Source of the DNA: Saccharothrix obliqua | GTDB lineage: Bacteria; Actinomycetota; Actinomycetes; Mycobacteriales; Pseudonocardiaceae | Assembly (NCBI RefSeq): GCF_019375475.1 | Contig: NZ_JAHXGQ010000012.1 | Coordinates: 124,001 to 188,000, forward strand | Direction: 5' to 3' | Length of the DNA stretch: 64,000 bases | Shown here: piece after piece, positions 16,112 through 24,474 of the stretch | Layout: every line of letters starts with the position of its first letter | Numbering within the stretch: the first letter of the stretch is position 1 | The notes under the pieces: model-generated | Seen by the model: the letters and a program-made list of their open reading frames with translations, nothing else | What the model was told of the DNA's origin: nothing | The model's database searches: none | Translations under genes and position numbers: made by a program

Positions 16112-17823
16112 TTCGAATGCTGCTGCGCGTACTGGGGCACCGGTACGCACGGCCGGTGCGCCGCACCGTGGCGTTGATGACGGCGACCGCGGTGGCCGAA
16201 GGATTGTCCTACGCGTTGCTGGTTCCCGTGCTGCGGGCGTTGCTCGGCAGCGCACCCGCGGACGCCTGGCCCTGGCTGGGCGCGTTCGGCGCCGCGGTCG
16301 CGGTGTACGCGGTGCTGCGTTACCGCAGCGACCTGTCCGGTTTCCGGGTCGGCACCACGATGTTGCGCGGCATGTACCACCGGCTGGGCGACCACCTGGC
16401 CCGGCTGCCCCTCGGCTGGTACGACGCGGGTCGGGTGGGCGAGGTCTCCGTGCTGGCCAGTCGTGGTGTCCTGCAAGCGATGAGCGTGATCGCGCACCTG
16501 CTGGCACCGTTCATCTTCGCGTCGGTGACCCCGTTGACGATCGTCGCCGTGCTGCTCGTCGTCTCCTGGCAGTTGGGGCTTGCCGCCCTGGTCGCCGTGC
16601 CGGTGGTGGCGGTGATCCAGGTCTGGACGGGACGCCGGATGGCCGCCACCGACGCGCAGCGCCACGAACGCGACCGCGAGGCCACGGAGCGGGTCGTCGA
16701 GTACCTCCAGGCCCAGCCGGTGCTGCGGGCGGGTGGCCGGACCGAGGAACGCTTCCGGTTGCTGGACGACTCGTTGCGGGAGGTGCAGCGCGTGTCCCGC
16801 CGCGGCACGCTGTCGACGTTGCCCGCGGTGGTGGGTGTGACGCTCGTGGTGCAGGCGGTGTTCACCGCGTTGTCGGCCCTGGGTGTTTCCCTGGCGCTGA
16901 GCGGGAGCATTGGCGTGGCGGAGCTGCTGACGGCCCTGGTGCTGGCCACCCGCTGCGCGGATCCGCTGCTGTCGTTGTCGGACATCGGCGGCAAGCTGCG
17001 TGGCGCTCGTTCCGTGTTGGCGAGGCTGGACGCGGTGTTGCGCACCGAGCCGCTGCCGCGACCCCGCGAACCTGTCGAACCGGCGGGGCACGACCTCGCG
17101 TTCGAGTCGGTCACGTTCCGGCACGGCGACCGCGCGGTGGTCGATGACCTGTCGTTGTCCGTCCCGGCCGGACAGCGGCTCGCCGTCGTCGGACCGTCCG
17201 GTGCCGGGAAGAGCACGCTGTTGCAGCTGATCGCGCGGTTCTACGACGTGGACGCCGGTGTGGTGCGCGTGGGAGGCACGGACGTGCGCGCGGTCGACCC
17301 GGAGGCGTTGATGGCTCGGATCGCCATCGTCTTCCAGGACGTCTACCTCTTCGACGGCACGATCGAGGAGAACGTGCGCCTGGGCCGTCCCGACGCCGAC
17401 GAGGCCGAGGTGCGGGTGGCGGCGAGCGCGGCGCGGCTGGACGAGGTGGTCGAGCGGCTGCCCGGCGGGTGGGCGGCGGAGGTCGGCGAGGGCGGCGCGC
17501 TGCTGTCGGGTGGTGAGCGCCAACGCGTCTCGATCGCGCGGGCGTTGCTGAAGAACGCCCCTGTCGTGTTGCTGGACGAGGTGACCTCCGCGCTGGACCC
17601 GATCAACGAGGCAGCCGTCCACGAGGGTGTCGAGCGCCTGATGGCGGGGCGGACGGTGGTGATGGTGGCGCACCGGTTGCGGACCGTCCGACGTGCCGAC
17701 CGGGTCGTGTTCCTGGACGGTGGCCGGATCGTGGAGGACGGCGGTCACGACGAGCTGCTGCGGCAGGGCGGCCGTTACGCCGAGTTCTGGCATCTCTCCA
17801 CGGCGCCGGTGACGAGCGGATGA
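16108..17823 (+). CDS. ABC transporter half-unit, TMD-NBD fusion (second of pair)
   Basis: A 571-residue exporter-fold ABC half-transporter with six membrane helices followed by an NBD: Walker A GPSGAGKST, signature LSGGERQR, Walker B VVLLDEVTSALD and H-loop VAHRLR. Both this NBD and its partner's look catalytically complete. The ATG is coupled to the previous stop. The gene ends three bases before the convergent TetR gene at 17827. It probably forms a heterodimer with the preceding half-unit; the substrate is unknown. Confidence 0.88.
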   Translation: MIRMLLRVLGHRYARPVRRTVALMTATAVAEGLSYALLVPVLRALLGSAPADAWPWLGAFGAAVAVYAVLRYRSDLSGFRVGTTMLRGMYHRLGDHLARLPLGWYDAGRVGEVSVLASRGVLQAMSVIAHLLAPFIFASVTPLTIVAVLLVVSWQLGLAALVAVPVVAVIQVWTGRRMAATDAQRHERDREATERVVEYLQAQPVLRAGGRTEERFRLLDDSLREVQRVSRRGTLSTLPAVVGVTLVVQAVFTALSALGVSLALSGSIGVAELLTALVLATRCADPLLSLSDIGGKLRGARSVLARLDAVLRTEPLPRPREPVEPAGHDLAFESVTFRHGDRAVVDDLSLSVPAGQRLAVVGPSGAGKSTLLQLIARFYDVDAGVVRVGGTDVRAVDPEALMARIAIVFQDVYLFDGTIEENVRLGRPDADEAEVRVAASAARLDEVVERLPGGWAAEVGEGGALLSGGERQRVSIARALLKNAPVVLLDEVTSALDPINEAAVHEGVERLMAGRTVVMVAHRLRTVRRADRVVFLDGGRIVEDGGHDELLRQGGRYAEFWHLSTAPVTSG

Positions 17824-17826
17824 GGG

Positions 17827-18414
17827 TCAGGCCCGCACGAGGGGGAGGTAGACCGCGTCGACGATCTCGATGACGGTGTTGTCGGTGATGGTGGTGACGC
17901 CGCGGACCAGGTACTCGTGCCGCAGCAGGTCGACCGCGACGGTGGCGATGCGGGGCGACAGCGCTTCGGGGCGGGCCTGCCCGCGGGCGACCGCGCGGCC
18001 GAGCACGGTCAGCCACCGGGTGAGGCCGGTGTCGATCACCTGATCGCGGATCGTGCGGACGAGGTCGGGTTCGTTGCCCATCTCGGCGGCGAGGACGTGC
18101 AGGATGCCGCCCTGCGGTGAGCCGATCCGCTGGGCCGCGCCACGCAGCAGGGCGAGGACGTCGGTGCGGAGGTCGCCGGTGTCGGGCAGCTCTTCGTCCG
18201 TCGCGACGTGCAGGTACGCGGCCACGGCCAGCGCGGCGCGGCTGGGCCAGCGGCGGTAGACCGCGGTCTTGTTGGTGTGGGCGCGGGCGGCGACCCGGTC
18301 GATGGTCAGGCCGTGGTAGCCGACCTCCGCCAGCTCGTCCAGCGCGGCACGCAGGATCGCCTGTTCCAGCACCTGCCCCCGTCGCCGCGGCCCCTTCCGG
18401 GGATCGTCCGCCAT
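17827..18414 (-). CDS. TetR-family transcriptional regulator
   Basis: A 195-residue TetR regulator with an N-terminal helix-turn-helix (LTIDRVAARAHTNKTAVYRR, about residues 40-59) and a C-terminal TetR_C ligand domain. It lies convergent to the ABC pair and divergent from a broken glycoside-hydrolase remnant. Two GGAC/GTCC palindromes lie in the upstream 110 bases, so autorepression is likely. Its original partner gene was probably the now-decayed hydrolase. Confidence 0.87.
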   Translation of the reverse strand: MADDPRKGPRRRGQVLEQAILRAALDELAEVGYHGLTIDRVAARAHTNKTAVYRRWPSRAALAVAAYLHVATDEELPDTGDLRTDVLALLRGAAQRIGSPQGGILHVLAAEMGNEPDLVRTIRDQVIDTGLTRWLTVLGRAVARGQARPEALSPRIATVAVDLLRHEYLVRGVTTITDNTVIEIVDAVYLPLVRA

Positions 18415-18434
18415 GCGCGCTCCTCACCGGTAGA

Positions 18435-18503
18435 GGACTAGTAGTCCCCTAACTTGCCTTCTTGGCGTTACCGTTGCCGCGAGCGTAGGGGACGTTCAGT
18501 CCT
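18435..18503. promoter_or_regulatory. two related GGAC...GTCC palindromes, probable TetR operators
   Basis: GGACTA-G-TAGTCC (18435-18447) is a perfect 6-bp inverted repeat, and GGGGAC-GTTCA-GTCC (near 18488-18502) repeats the same half-sites with a 5-bp spacer. They lie 20 and 75 bases upstream of the TetR start, and the second is just before the ribosome binding site of the remnant at 18524. The inner AT-rich TTTAATAG may be a -10 region. Confidence 0.6.
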
Positions 18504-18523
18504 TTAATAGGGAGGAGAACGCT

Positions 18524-18924
18524 ATGGCGGAGGACGTGTTGCCCGGCATCCGTGTCGGCGTGGTCCGTGCCACGACCTACGGCATGTTCGGCCCGCCGGA
18601 GCGGTTCGTCCCGCAGGCCCGCGCGTTGGGGGCGGGCACGGCCGAGGAGTACGTGGCTCGACCTGATGACGCGGCACCTCGACGTGGTCGAGCAGGTCGA
18701 CCGGATCCCGGGTCCGGCGGACCAACCGCACACCACTGCTGATCGCCTGGCGGCGGCCCCGCACCGCGCACCGCGAAGACCTCATCGCCCTCACCCGGGA
18801 ATGGCCCTACCCCGACGCGCACGCGGTGGACGCCTTCGGTGTCGACGCACCCGTACGGCTCCTCGACGGAACTCTTCGGGTCGCGGTCTCGGAAACACCC
18901 GTCTTCATCGACACCACCCGGTAG
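18524..18924 (+). pseudogene. deleted and frameshifted glycoside-hydrolase-like remnant
   Basis: A good start (GGAGGAGAACGCT before the ATG at 18524) opens about 45 residues that look like the N-terminus of a sugar hydrolase (RVGVVRATTYGMFGPPERF, ARALGAGTA). The frame is then lost. A second piece in another frame reads LDLMTRHLDVVEQVDRIPG. A third frame gives a typical C-terminal end (LIAWRRPRTAHREDLIAL, then LLDGTLRVAVSETPVFID) up to TAG at 18922-18924. With only about 130 codons left, most of the catalytic domain is deleted. The family call rests on the two ends only. Its promoter and operator are still intact. Confidence 0.6.
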
Positions 18925-19101
18925 CCCGCGACCGCAGTCCTGCGGAAACTGGGCCGGTCGGGCACCCGTGCTCACCCGGTCGCCCACCTCCCGGCACGCG
19001 TGGTGCCGGTCGCGGGCCGCGGTTCCCGCGATCGGCGGTGAACGCGTTCACCTCGCCGGCGTATTAACGATCACCCGCCCACCGCCGGAAGATCATCAAC
19101 C

Positions 19102-19962
19102 ATGAGTCAAGCCACGACTTCCGGTACCTGGCCCACCATCAGCGTCACCCCGCCGAACCTCTCCGGTCTGGGCACGGACCACGTCACCTGGGGCGTCCCG
19201 GCCGGTGGCGGCAAGAGCGGTTACATCTTCCGCGGCGGTGCGGTGGACGTGCGGTTGGACGGGACGGAGTTCACGCTCGGCACGTTCACCCACGAGAACT
19301 TCCCGATCCAGGCGATGCCCCAGCCGCAGTTCGACGTCGACCTCACCGCGCGGGTCGTGTTCGAGGACGGCACCCAGGCCGACTTCAGCTTCCGCTTCCA
19401 CCACAACGAAACGCCCAACACCGGCCCCAACCCGGAGGACGAGGTCGACCTGCCCTCGTTCGTCTCGCCGCAGACCGTCACCGTCGACGGTGAGGAGTAC
19501 GCGGTCGTCATCAGCGGCTTCAAGCAGGGCGGGCAGGTCGTCCGCAAGTTCATCAGCCCGGAGAACGGCGCGAACAGCGCCGACGTGGTGGCGATCTTCG
19601 CCAAGGCGGGCCGGCCCGAGATCGCGATCACGCAGGTCCGGCACAAGGGCGAGGTCAAGGGCAGCCAGGCCGACGAGTACGTCGAGATCGTCAACCGGGG
19701 CAGCGCGCCCGGCGACATCTCGAACTGGGTGCTCGGCGCGGACGACGCGGGCCAGGACTTCACCTTCCCGCCCGGCACGGTCCTCCAGCCCGGTCAGCGC
19801 ATCCGCATCTACACCAACCAGGTCCACCCGGAGTGGGGCGGGTTCTCCTACGGGAAGGGTCGCCCGATCTGGAACGACCAGGGCGACACCGCGAAGCTGC
19901 GTGACACGAACGGCAACCTGGTCTCGCACCTCGGCTACGGCAAGGCCGCTCCCACGCCGTGA
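19102..19962 (+). CDS. choice-of-anchor K / lamin-tail domain protein
   Basis: A 286-residue protein without a signal peptide or membrane segment. Residues 8-185 resemble the beta-rich choice-of-anchor K domain (PPNLSGLGTDHVTWGVP, SGYIFRGGAVDV). Residues 190-280 form a lamin-tail domain (DEYVEIVNRGSAPGDISNW, FPPGTVLQPGQRIRIYTN, LRDTNGNLVSHLGYG). Both are immunoglobulin-like folds used in extracellular or scaffold proteins. The lack of a visible export signal is odd for these domains. No specific role can be given. A strong terminator follows. Confidence 0.78.
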   Translation: MSQATTSGTWPTISVTPPNLSGLGTDHVTWGVPAGGGKSGYIFRGGAVDVRLDGTEFTLGTFTHENFPIQAMPQPQFDVDLTARVVFEDGTQADFSFRFHHNETPNTGPNPEDEVDLPSFVSPQTVTVDGEEYAVVISGFKQGGQVVRKFISPENGANSADVVAIFAKAGRPEIAITQVRHKGEVKGSQADEYVEIVNRGSAPGDISNWVLGADDAGQDFTFPPGTVLQPGQRIRIYTNQVHPEWGGFSYGKGRPIWNDQGDTAKLRDTNGNLVSHLGYGKAAPTP

Positions 19963-19973
19963 CGCCCGAGTGT

Positions 19974-20002
19974 GGTGCCCCCGTCGAATCGGCGGGGGCA
20001 CC
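19974..20002 (+). terminator. stem-loop terminator after lamin-tail gene
   Basis: GGTGCCCCCG (19974-19983) pairs with CGGGGGCACC (19993-20002) around a short loop, 12 bases after the TGA at 19962. It separates this gene from the sigK promoter that follows. Confidence 0.75.
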
Positions 20003-20014
20003 CGTGCGTGTCGA

Positions 20015-20042
20015 CCAATCCGACCCGCGCCCGGCACCGAAC
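20015..20042 (+). promoter_or_regulatory. putative SigK promoter upstream of sigK
   Basis: CCAATCC (20015-20021), 15 bases, then CCGAAC (20037-20042). The same arrangement, with CCGAAT and the same flanking TCGA, occurs at 23102-23129 before the fasciclin lipoprotein gene. In mycobacteria SigK promoters are described with a CCATCC-type -35 and a CCGAAT-type -10, so autoregulation of sigK is inferred. Confidence 0.7.
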
Positions 20043-20076
20043 AGGAGGTGACGACCCGACTGATCGAGGAGGATTC

Positions 20077-20133
20077 ATGTTCCGTGCCGCCACGTCCTCT
20101 GTTCGGCCGCCCCGGCTGCGGACGAGCCGATGA
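20077..20133 (+). CDS. possible 18-residue leader peptide upstream of sigK
   Basis: An ATG at 20077 sits behind one of the best ribosome binding sites in the region (GAGGAGG, six bases upstream). The 18-residue frame is rich in Arg, Pro and Ser, and its TGA overlaps another short ATG frame at 20130. It lies in the 5' leader between the putative SigK promoter and sigK. It may be a translated leader, or the site may be a relic. No function is claimed. Confidence 0.3.
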   Translation: MFRAATSSVRPPRLRTSR

Positions 20134-20172
20134 CGCGCGATCGTCGTGGGGGACCCGATCAGAGGGGGCGCG

Positions 20173-20769
20173 ATGGCAGGGCGTGAGCGCAAGCTGCAAG
20201 CCGTACCCGACGACGACGCGGGCGACGTCACGGCGGAGCAGTTGCTGGTCCTCGTGGCACGTGGTGACGACAAAGCGTTCGCCCGGCTGTACGACGTGGT
20301 GGCGGCCAGGGTGTTCGGCCTGGTGCGTCACGTGGTGCGTGATCACGCGCAGTCGGAGGAGGTCACCCAGGAGGTCCTGGTCGAGGTGTGGCGCACGGCC
20401 GCCCGCTACGACCCGGGGCGAGGTAGCGCGGTGGCGTGGGTGATGACGATGGCGCACCGCCGCGCCGTGGACCGGGTCCGCTCCGCGCAGGCCGCGACCC
20501 GCCGGGAAGACCTCGCCGCCCGCCGGGACGCCGAGACGCCGTTCGACGCGGTCAGCGAGCAGGTGGCCGCGCGCATCGAGCAACGGCAGGTGCGGCGGTG
20601 CCTGGCCACGTTGACCGACCTCCAGCGGGAGTCCATCCTGCTGGGCTACTTCCGCGGCTACAGCTACCCGGAGACGGCCGCCGTCCTCGGCGTCCCGCTG
20701 GGCACGGTCAAGACCAGGATGCGGGACGGCTTGATCAGGCTCCGAGACTGCCTGGGGGTGGCCCGATGA
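20173..20769 (+). CDS. sigK: ECF RNA polymerase sigma factor, SigK type
   Basis: A 198-residue ECF sigma factor. Region 2 spans about residues 25-95 (LYDVVAARVFGLVRHVV, EEVTQEVLVEVWRTA, GSAVAWVMTMAHRRAVDRVR) and region 4 residues 130-190 (LTDLQRESILLGYFRGYSY, AAVLGVPLGTVKTRMRDGL). The SWV/AWVMTMAHR segment and the following anti-sigma gene match the SigK group of actinobacteria. The ATG at 20173 follows an AGAGGGGG site and is preferred over the in-frame ATG at 20146. Its stop overlaps the RskA-like gene (ATGA). It should direct transcription of the downstream extracytoplasmic-oxidation and surface-lipoprotein genes. Confidence 0.9.
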   Translation: MAGRERKLQAVPDDDAGDVTAEQLLVLVARGDDKAFARLYDVVAARVFGLVRHVVRDHAQSEEVTQEVLVEVWRTAARYDPGRGSAVAWVMTMAHRRAVDRVRSAQAATRREDLAARRDAETPFDAVSEQVAARIEQRQVRRCLATLTDLQRESILLGYFRGYSYPETAAVLGVPLGTVKTRMRDGLIRLRDCLGVAR

Positions 20770-21512
20770 CCGACAACGCCCAAGCGCACACGCTGATCGG
20801 CGCTTACGTGCTCGACGCCGTCTCCGACACCGAGCGCCGCGCCTTCGAGGAGCACATCGCGGGTTGTCCGAGCTGCGCGCGGGAGACCGCCGAACTGCTG
20901 GAAACGACCGCGCTGCTGGCCGGCGGGACGACGGCCGAGCCGCCCGCCCACCTGCGTGACCGGGTGCTGGCCGCCGCGGCACGCACTCGTCAACCGCCGC
21001 CGCGGACCGACGACCCACCGCCCCGCCGGAACTCCGGGGGCCGGTGGCCGCGGGTGGCGATCCCGGTCGCCGCGGCGGGCATCGCGGTCGCCGTGACGCT
21101 GGGCGTCCAGGCCGTGCACACCAACGATCGGCTGGAGCGCGACCTGCAAGCCCTGGAGCAGGTCAACTCCCGCAATGGCCAGGTCGCCCGGCTGCTGGCC
21201 GCGCCGGACGCCAAGCTCGTCCGCGGTGAGGTCACCGGTGGTGGCACGGGGACGGTCGTGGCCTCGCGGATGAAGGGAGAGGTGGTGTTCCTCGCCGATG
21301 GGCTGGCGCGGTTGCCGGAGGACCGCACGTACCAGATGTGGTTGATCGGTGCCGACGGGCCGCGGTCGGCCGGTCTGCTCGCGTCGTCCGAGGGGCCGCC
21401 CCTGCTGGCGAGCGGTTTCACCGGCACGGAGGCCGTGGGGCTGACCGTGGAACCACGAGGGGGATCACCTCGACCCACGACCCCGACCGTGGTGGTGCTT
21501 CCGCTGGTCTGA
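20766..21512 (+). CDS. rskA: anti-sigma-K factor, RskA type
   Basis: A 248-residue single-pass membrane anti-sigma factor. The N-terminal zinc-binding anti-sigma motif is HIAGCPSCA (H-x3-C-x2-C, about residues 36-44), one transmembrane helix lies near residues 95-115 (VAIPVAAAGIAVAVTLGVQ), and an RskA C-terminal domain lies outside the membrane (VFLADGLARLPEDRTYQMWL). It should hold SigK inactive until the extracytoplasmic part is cleaved. Translation is coupled to sigK. Confidence 0.92.
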   Translation: MTDNAQAHTLIGAYVLDAVSDTERRAFEEHIAGCPSCARETAELLETTALLAGGTTAEPPAHLRDRVLAAAARTRQPPPRTDDPPPRRNSGGRWPRVAIPVAAAGIAVAVTLGVQAVHTNDRLERDLQALEQVNSRNGQVARLLAAPDAKLVRGEVTGGGTGTVVASRMKGEVVFLADGLARLPEDRTYQMWLIGADGPRSAGLLASSEGPPLLASGFTGTEAVGLTVEPRGGSPRPTTPTVVVLPLV

Positions 21513-21547
21513 GCAATCCACGGGGGCGTCGGCTGCGAACACCTCGT

Positions 21548-23083
21548 ATGAACCCATCCACGCGCACGTGGGCGGCCACCGCGGTGGGCCTGATCGCCGT
21601 GGCCGCCGCGTTGGCCGCGGGACACCTGGTGGCGGCCCTGATCGACCCGTTGGCCTCGCCGTTCCTGGCCGTGGGCAACGCCGCGATCGACCTGACACCG
21701 CACCCGGTCAAGGACTTCGCGATCCGCGCGTTCGGCTCGAACGACAAAGTCGTGCTGCTGACGGGGATGGCGGTCGTCATCGCCGCCGCGGCGGCACTCG
21801 CCGGAGTGCTGTCCCGGCGCGGCCCGCTCCCCGGGACGCTCCTGGCCACCGCCCTCGGCCTGGTCGGGGTCGCGGCGGTGCTCACCCGTCCCGCGTTGGG
21901 ACCGGCCGCTGTGTCGGCACCGCTGACCAGTCTGGTCGTGGGTGTGGTGGTCTTCCGCCGGCTGCACGGATTCGCGCGCCGCGCTTTTCCGTCGCACGTG
22001 GACGGTGAGCTGCATGGGTCGGGCCTGGACCGCCGTCGCTTCCTGTTCACCTCGGCCGCCGTCGTCGCCACGGCGTGCGTGGCCGGTGTGACGGGCCGGT
22101 TCCTCGGCGGCCGGGTCGACGTGGAGGCGTCCCGCCGCGCCATCCGGCTCACCCCGGACGTGGCCGCGCCGCCGATCCCGGCGGGCGCGGACTTCGCCGG
22201 AGCCGGAACACCCGCCTTCATCACCTCCAACGCCGACTTCTACCGGGTGGACACCGCGTTGTCGGTGCCCAGGCTGCGTGCGGAGGACTGGCGGCTGCGC
22301 GTGCACGGCATGGTCGATCGCGAACTCGTGCTCACCTACGAGGACCTGCTGAGCAGACCGCTGGTGGAGAGGACGATCAGCCTCTGCTGCGTGTCCAACG
22401 AGGTCGGCGGACGCTACATCTCGACCGCGAACTTCATCGGTGTGTCCCTGCGTGACCTCCTCACCGAGGCCGGCGTGCGACCGGGCGCGGACCAGCTCGT
22501 GACGCGCAGCGCGGACGGCTGGACCTGCGGCACTCCGGTCGAGGACGTCGGCGGTGACGCGTTGTTGGCCATCGGCATGAACGGCGAACCGCTTCCCGCC
22601 GAGCACGGGTTCCCGGTGCGGATGGTCGTGCCGGGCCTGTACGGGTTCGTCTCGGCGACCAAGTGGTTGGTCGACGCGGAACTCACCACGTTCGCCGACT
22701 TCGACGCCTACTGGGTCAAGCGCGACTGGGCACGACGCGCGCCGATCAAGACCATGTCCCGCATCGACCGGCCCAAAGCCTTCGAACAGGTGCCCGCGGG
22801 GAGGTTCGTCGCCGCCGGGGTCGCGTGGGCACAGCACAAAGGCGTCGACAAGGTCGAAGTCCGCATCGACGGCGGTGCTTGGCGGACCACGACGCTCAGC
22901 ACGGAGGTCAACGTCGACACGTGGCGGATGTGGCGCGTGGAACTCGACCTCCCGGCGGGCGCGCACACCCTCGAAGTCCGAGCCACCGACCGAACCGGCT
23001 ACACCCAGACCGGGGACCGGGCCGAGCCGATCCCGGACGGCGCCGCCGGGTGGCACGCGATCGCGTTCACCGCGCGTTCCTGA
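21548..23083 (+). CDS. membrane-anchored molybdopterin-dependent oxidoreductase (SuoX/YedY family)
   Basis: A 511-residue protein. Residues 1-145 contain four or five membrane helices. A twin-arginine-like DRRRFLFTSA follows at about 160-169 before another hydrophobic stretch. The extracytoplasmic part is a sulfite-oxidase-type molybdopterin domain with the molybdenum cysteine in SLCCVSNEVGGRY, then the dimerisation domain (KVEVRIDGGAWR, RATDRTGYTQTG). It should oxidise or reduce a small substrate outside the membrane. It follows rskA by 35 bases and precedes the fasciclin gene, the same neighbourhood as in mycobacterial SigK loci, so it probably belongs to the SigK regulon and may repair or sense oxidised surface proteins (inferred). 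Confidence 0.88.
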   Translation: MNPSTRTWAATAVGLIAVAAALAAGHLVAALIDPLASPFLAVGNAAIDLTPHPVKDFAIRAFGSNDKVVLLTGMAVVIAAAAALAGVLSRRGPLPGTLLATALGLVGVAAVLTRPALGPAAVSAPLTSLVVGVVVFRRLHGFARRAFPSHVDGELHGSGLDRRRFLFTSAAVVATACVAGVTGRFLGGRVDVEASRRAIRLTPDVAAPPIPAGADFAGAGTPAFITSNADFYRVDTALSVPRLRAEDWRLRVHGMVDRELVLTYEDLLSRPLVERTISLCCVSNEVGGRYISTANFIGVSLRDLLTEAGVRPGADQLVTRSADGWTCGTPVEDVGGDALLAIGMNGEPLPAEHGFPVRMVVPGLYGFVSATKWLVDAELTTFADFDAYWVKRDWARRAPIKTMSRIDRPKAFEQVPAGRFVAAGVAWAQHKGVDKVEVRIDGGAWRTTTLSTEVNVDTWRMWRVELDLPAGAHTLEVRATDRTGYTQTGDRAEPIPDGAAGWHAIAFTARS

Positions 23084-23101
23084 CGAATTCCGCGTCTTCG
23101 A

Positions 23102-23129
23102 CCAATCCGGTGGCCGACCGGTGCCGAAT
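23102..23129 (+). promoter_or_regulatory. putative SigK promoter upstream of the fasciclin lipoprotein gene
   Basis: CCAATCC (23102-23108), 15 bases, CCGAAT (23124-23129), preceded by TTCGA. Spacer length and both boxes match the site upstream of sigK (20015-20042). The gene start is 46 bases downstream of the -10 box. Confidence 0.75.
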
Positions 23130-23174
23130 CACCCGTGACCGTTCGACCACAGTCCTCATAGGAGTGATCTCCCC

Positions 23175-23798
23175 ATGCGCAGCACCCGCTTGGCGATCGG
23201 TGTTCTGGCCTCGGTCCTGGTATCCGTCGCAGCGTGCGGCAGCAGCGAGTCCGCTTCGAACACCGCGGCCACCACCACCACCAGCAGCGCGGCGATGAGC
23301 GACGGCGTCACCAGGACCGGCGACGTCTTCGGCGCCGGTTGCGCCAGTCTCCCCAAGGAATCCGGCAACGAGGGTTCCCTCGACGGCATGGTCGACGACC
23401 CGGTCGCCACCGCCGCCGGCAACAACCCGTTGCTCACCAAGCTCGTCACCGCCGTGAAGGCCGCCGGTCTGGTGGACACGCTCAACAAGACCGACGCCAA
23501 GTACACCGTCTTCGCGCCCTACGACCCCGCTTTCGAAGCCCTCGGCCAGGACGCGCTCAACGCCGTGCTGTCCGACAAGCCCAAGCTCACCACCATCCTG
23601 ACCTACCACGTCGTGCCGCAGCGGATGGACCGGGACGACATCCTGGCCACCGCCACCCTGCCCACCGCCCAGGGCGGCACCCTCAAGGTCGCGGGCTCCG
23701 GCGACAACGTCACCGTCAACGGCAGCAAGGTGTTGTGCGGCAACATCCCGACCGCCAACGCCACCGTTTTCGTCATCGACAAGGTCCTGATGCCCTAG
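23175..23798 (+). CDS. fasciclin (FAS1) domain surface lipoprotein, MPT83-like
   Basis: A 207-residue lipoprotein. The signal peptide ends in the lipobox LVSVAAC-GSS, followed by a Ser/Thr/Ala-rich linker. One FAS1 domain fills about residues 60-205 (NNPLLTKLVTAVKAAGLVDTL, YTVFAPYDPAFEAL, LTYHVVPQRMD, KVLCGNIPTANATVFVIDKVL). It matches MPT83/MPT70, the classical SigK-controlled proteins of mycobacteria. It should sit on the outer face of the membrane and mediate adhesion or cell-surface contacts. AGGAG lies ten bases before the ATG, and a putative SigK promoter is upstream. Confidence 0.9.
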   Translation: MRSTRLAIGVLASVLVSVAACGSSESASNTAATTTTSSAAMSDGVTRTGDVFGAGCASLPKESGNEGSLDGMVDDPVATAAGNNPLLTKLVTAVKAAGLVDTLNKTDAKYTVFAPYDPAFEALGQDALNAVLSDKPKLTTILTYHVVPQRMDRDDILATATLPTAQGGTLKVAGSGDNVTVNGSKVLCGNIPTANATVFVIDKVLMP

Positions 23799-23831
23799 CT
23801 CGGCCTTGCCCCGTGAGGAGAGGAATGAACG

Positions 23832-24461
23832 ATGACCGGTTTCACGAGCAAAGCGACCCGCGCATCGGTTCCGGTGATGGCACTGGGGCTGGTGCTGACC
23901 GCGCCCGCGGTGGCTTCCGCGGGCGACCGCGCTACCACGGTCGCCACCGTGCACCTCAGGCAGCTCAACGACAGCGGTGCCTCCGGGCGTGGCGCCCTGG
24001 TCCTGCGCGGCAACCAGGTCGAGATCAGCTTCCGGGTGCGCGGTGTGCTGGCCCGCGCACCGCACGCGCAGCACATCCACATCGGCGCACAGGGCCGTTG
24101 TCCCTCGCAGGACGCCGACACCAGCGGTGACGGCATCGTCAACACCACCGAGGGCCACCCGTTCTACGGCCACATCGGCACTTCGCTGACCACGAGCGGG
24201 GACACCAGCCCGGCCAGCGGCCTGGCCGTCGACCGCTTCCCGACACCGGACGGCTCGACCTACGAGTACCGCCGGAGCATCGCGGTGACCGCCGACGTCG
24301 CGACCGACATCCGCAACGGCAAGGCGGTGCTGGTCGTGCACGGCATCGACCCCAACCACAGCGGCACCTACGACGGCAGCGCCCCCAGCGACCTGGACCC
24401 CTCCCTGCCCCTGGAAGCAACCTCACCCGCCGCCTGCGGCCCCTTCCGCCTCGTGAGGTGA
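23832..24461 (+). CDS. secreted CHRD-domain protein
   Basis: A 209-residue exported protein: a signal peptide of about 30 residues ends in APAVASA-GD, followed by a CHRD domain (VATVHLRQLNDSG, RVRGVLARAPHAQHIHIG, LVVHGIDPNHSGTYDG). In bacteria these domains occur in secreted proteins of unknown role. GAGGAGAGGAATG precedes the ATG. It follows the fasciclin gene by 33 bases, so it probably shares its promoter and SigK control. A 24-base palindrome terminates the unit. Confidence 0.85.
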   Translation: MTGFTSKATRASVPVMALGLVLTAPAVASAGDRATTVATVHLRQLNDSGASGRGALVLRGNQVEISFRVRGVLARAPHAQHIHIGAQGRCPSQDADTSGDGIVNTTEGHPFYGHIGTSLTTSGDTSPASGLAVDRFPTPDGSTYEYRRSIAVTADVATDIRNGKAVLVVHGIDPNHSGTYDGSAPSDLDPSLPLEATSPAACGPFRLVR

Positions 24462-24474
24462 GCCGACCGGCCCG

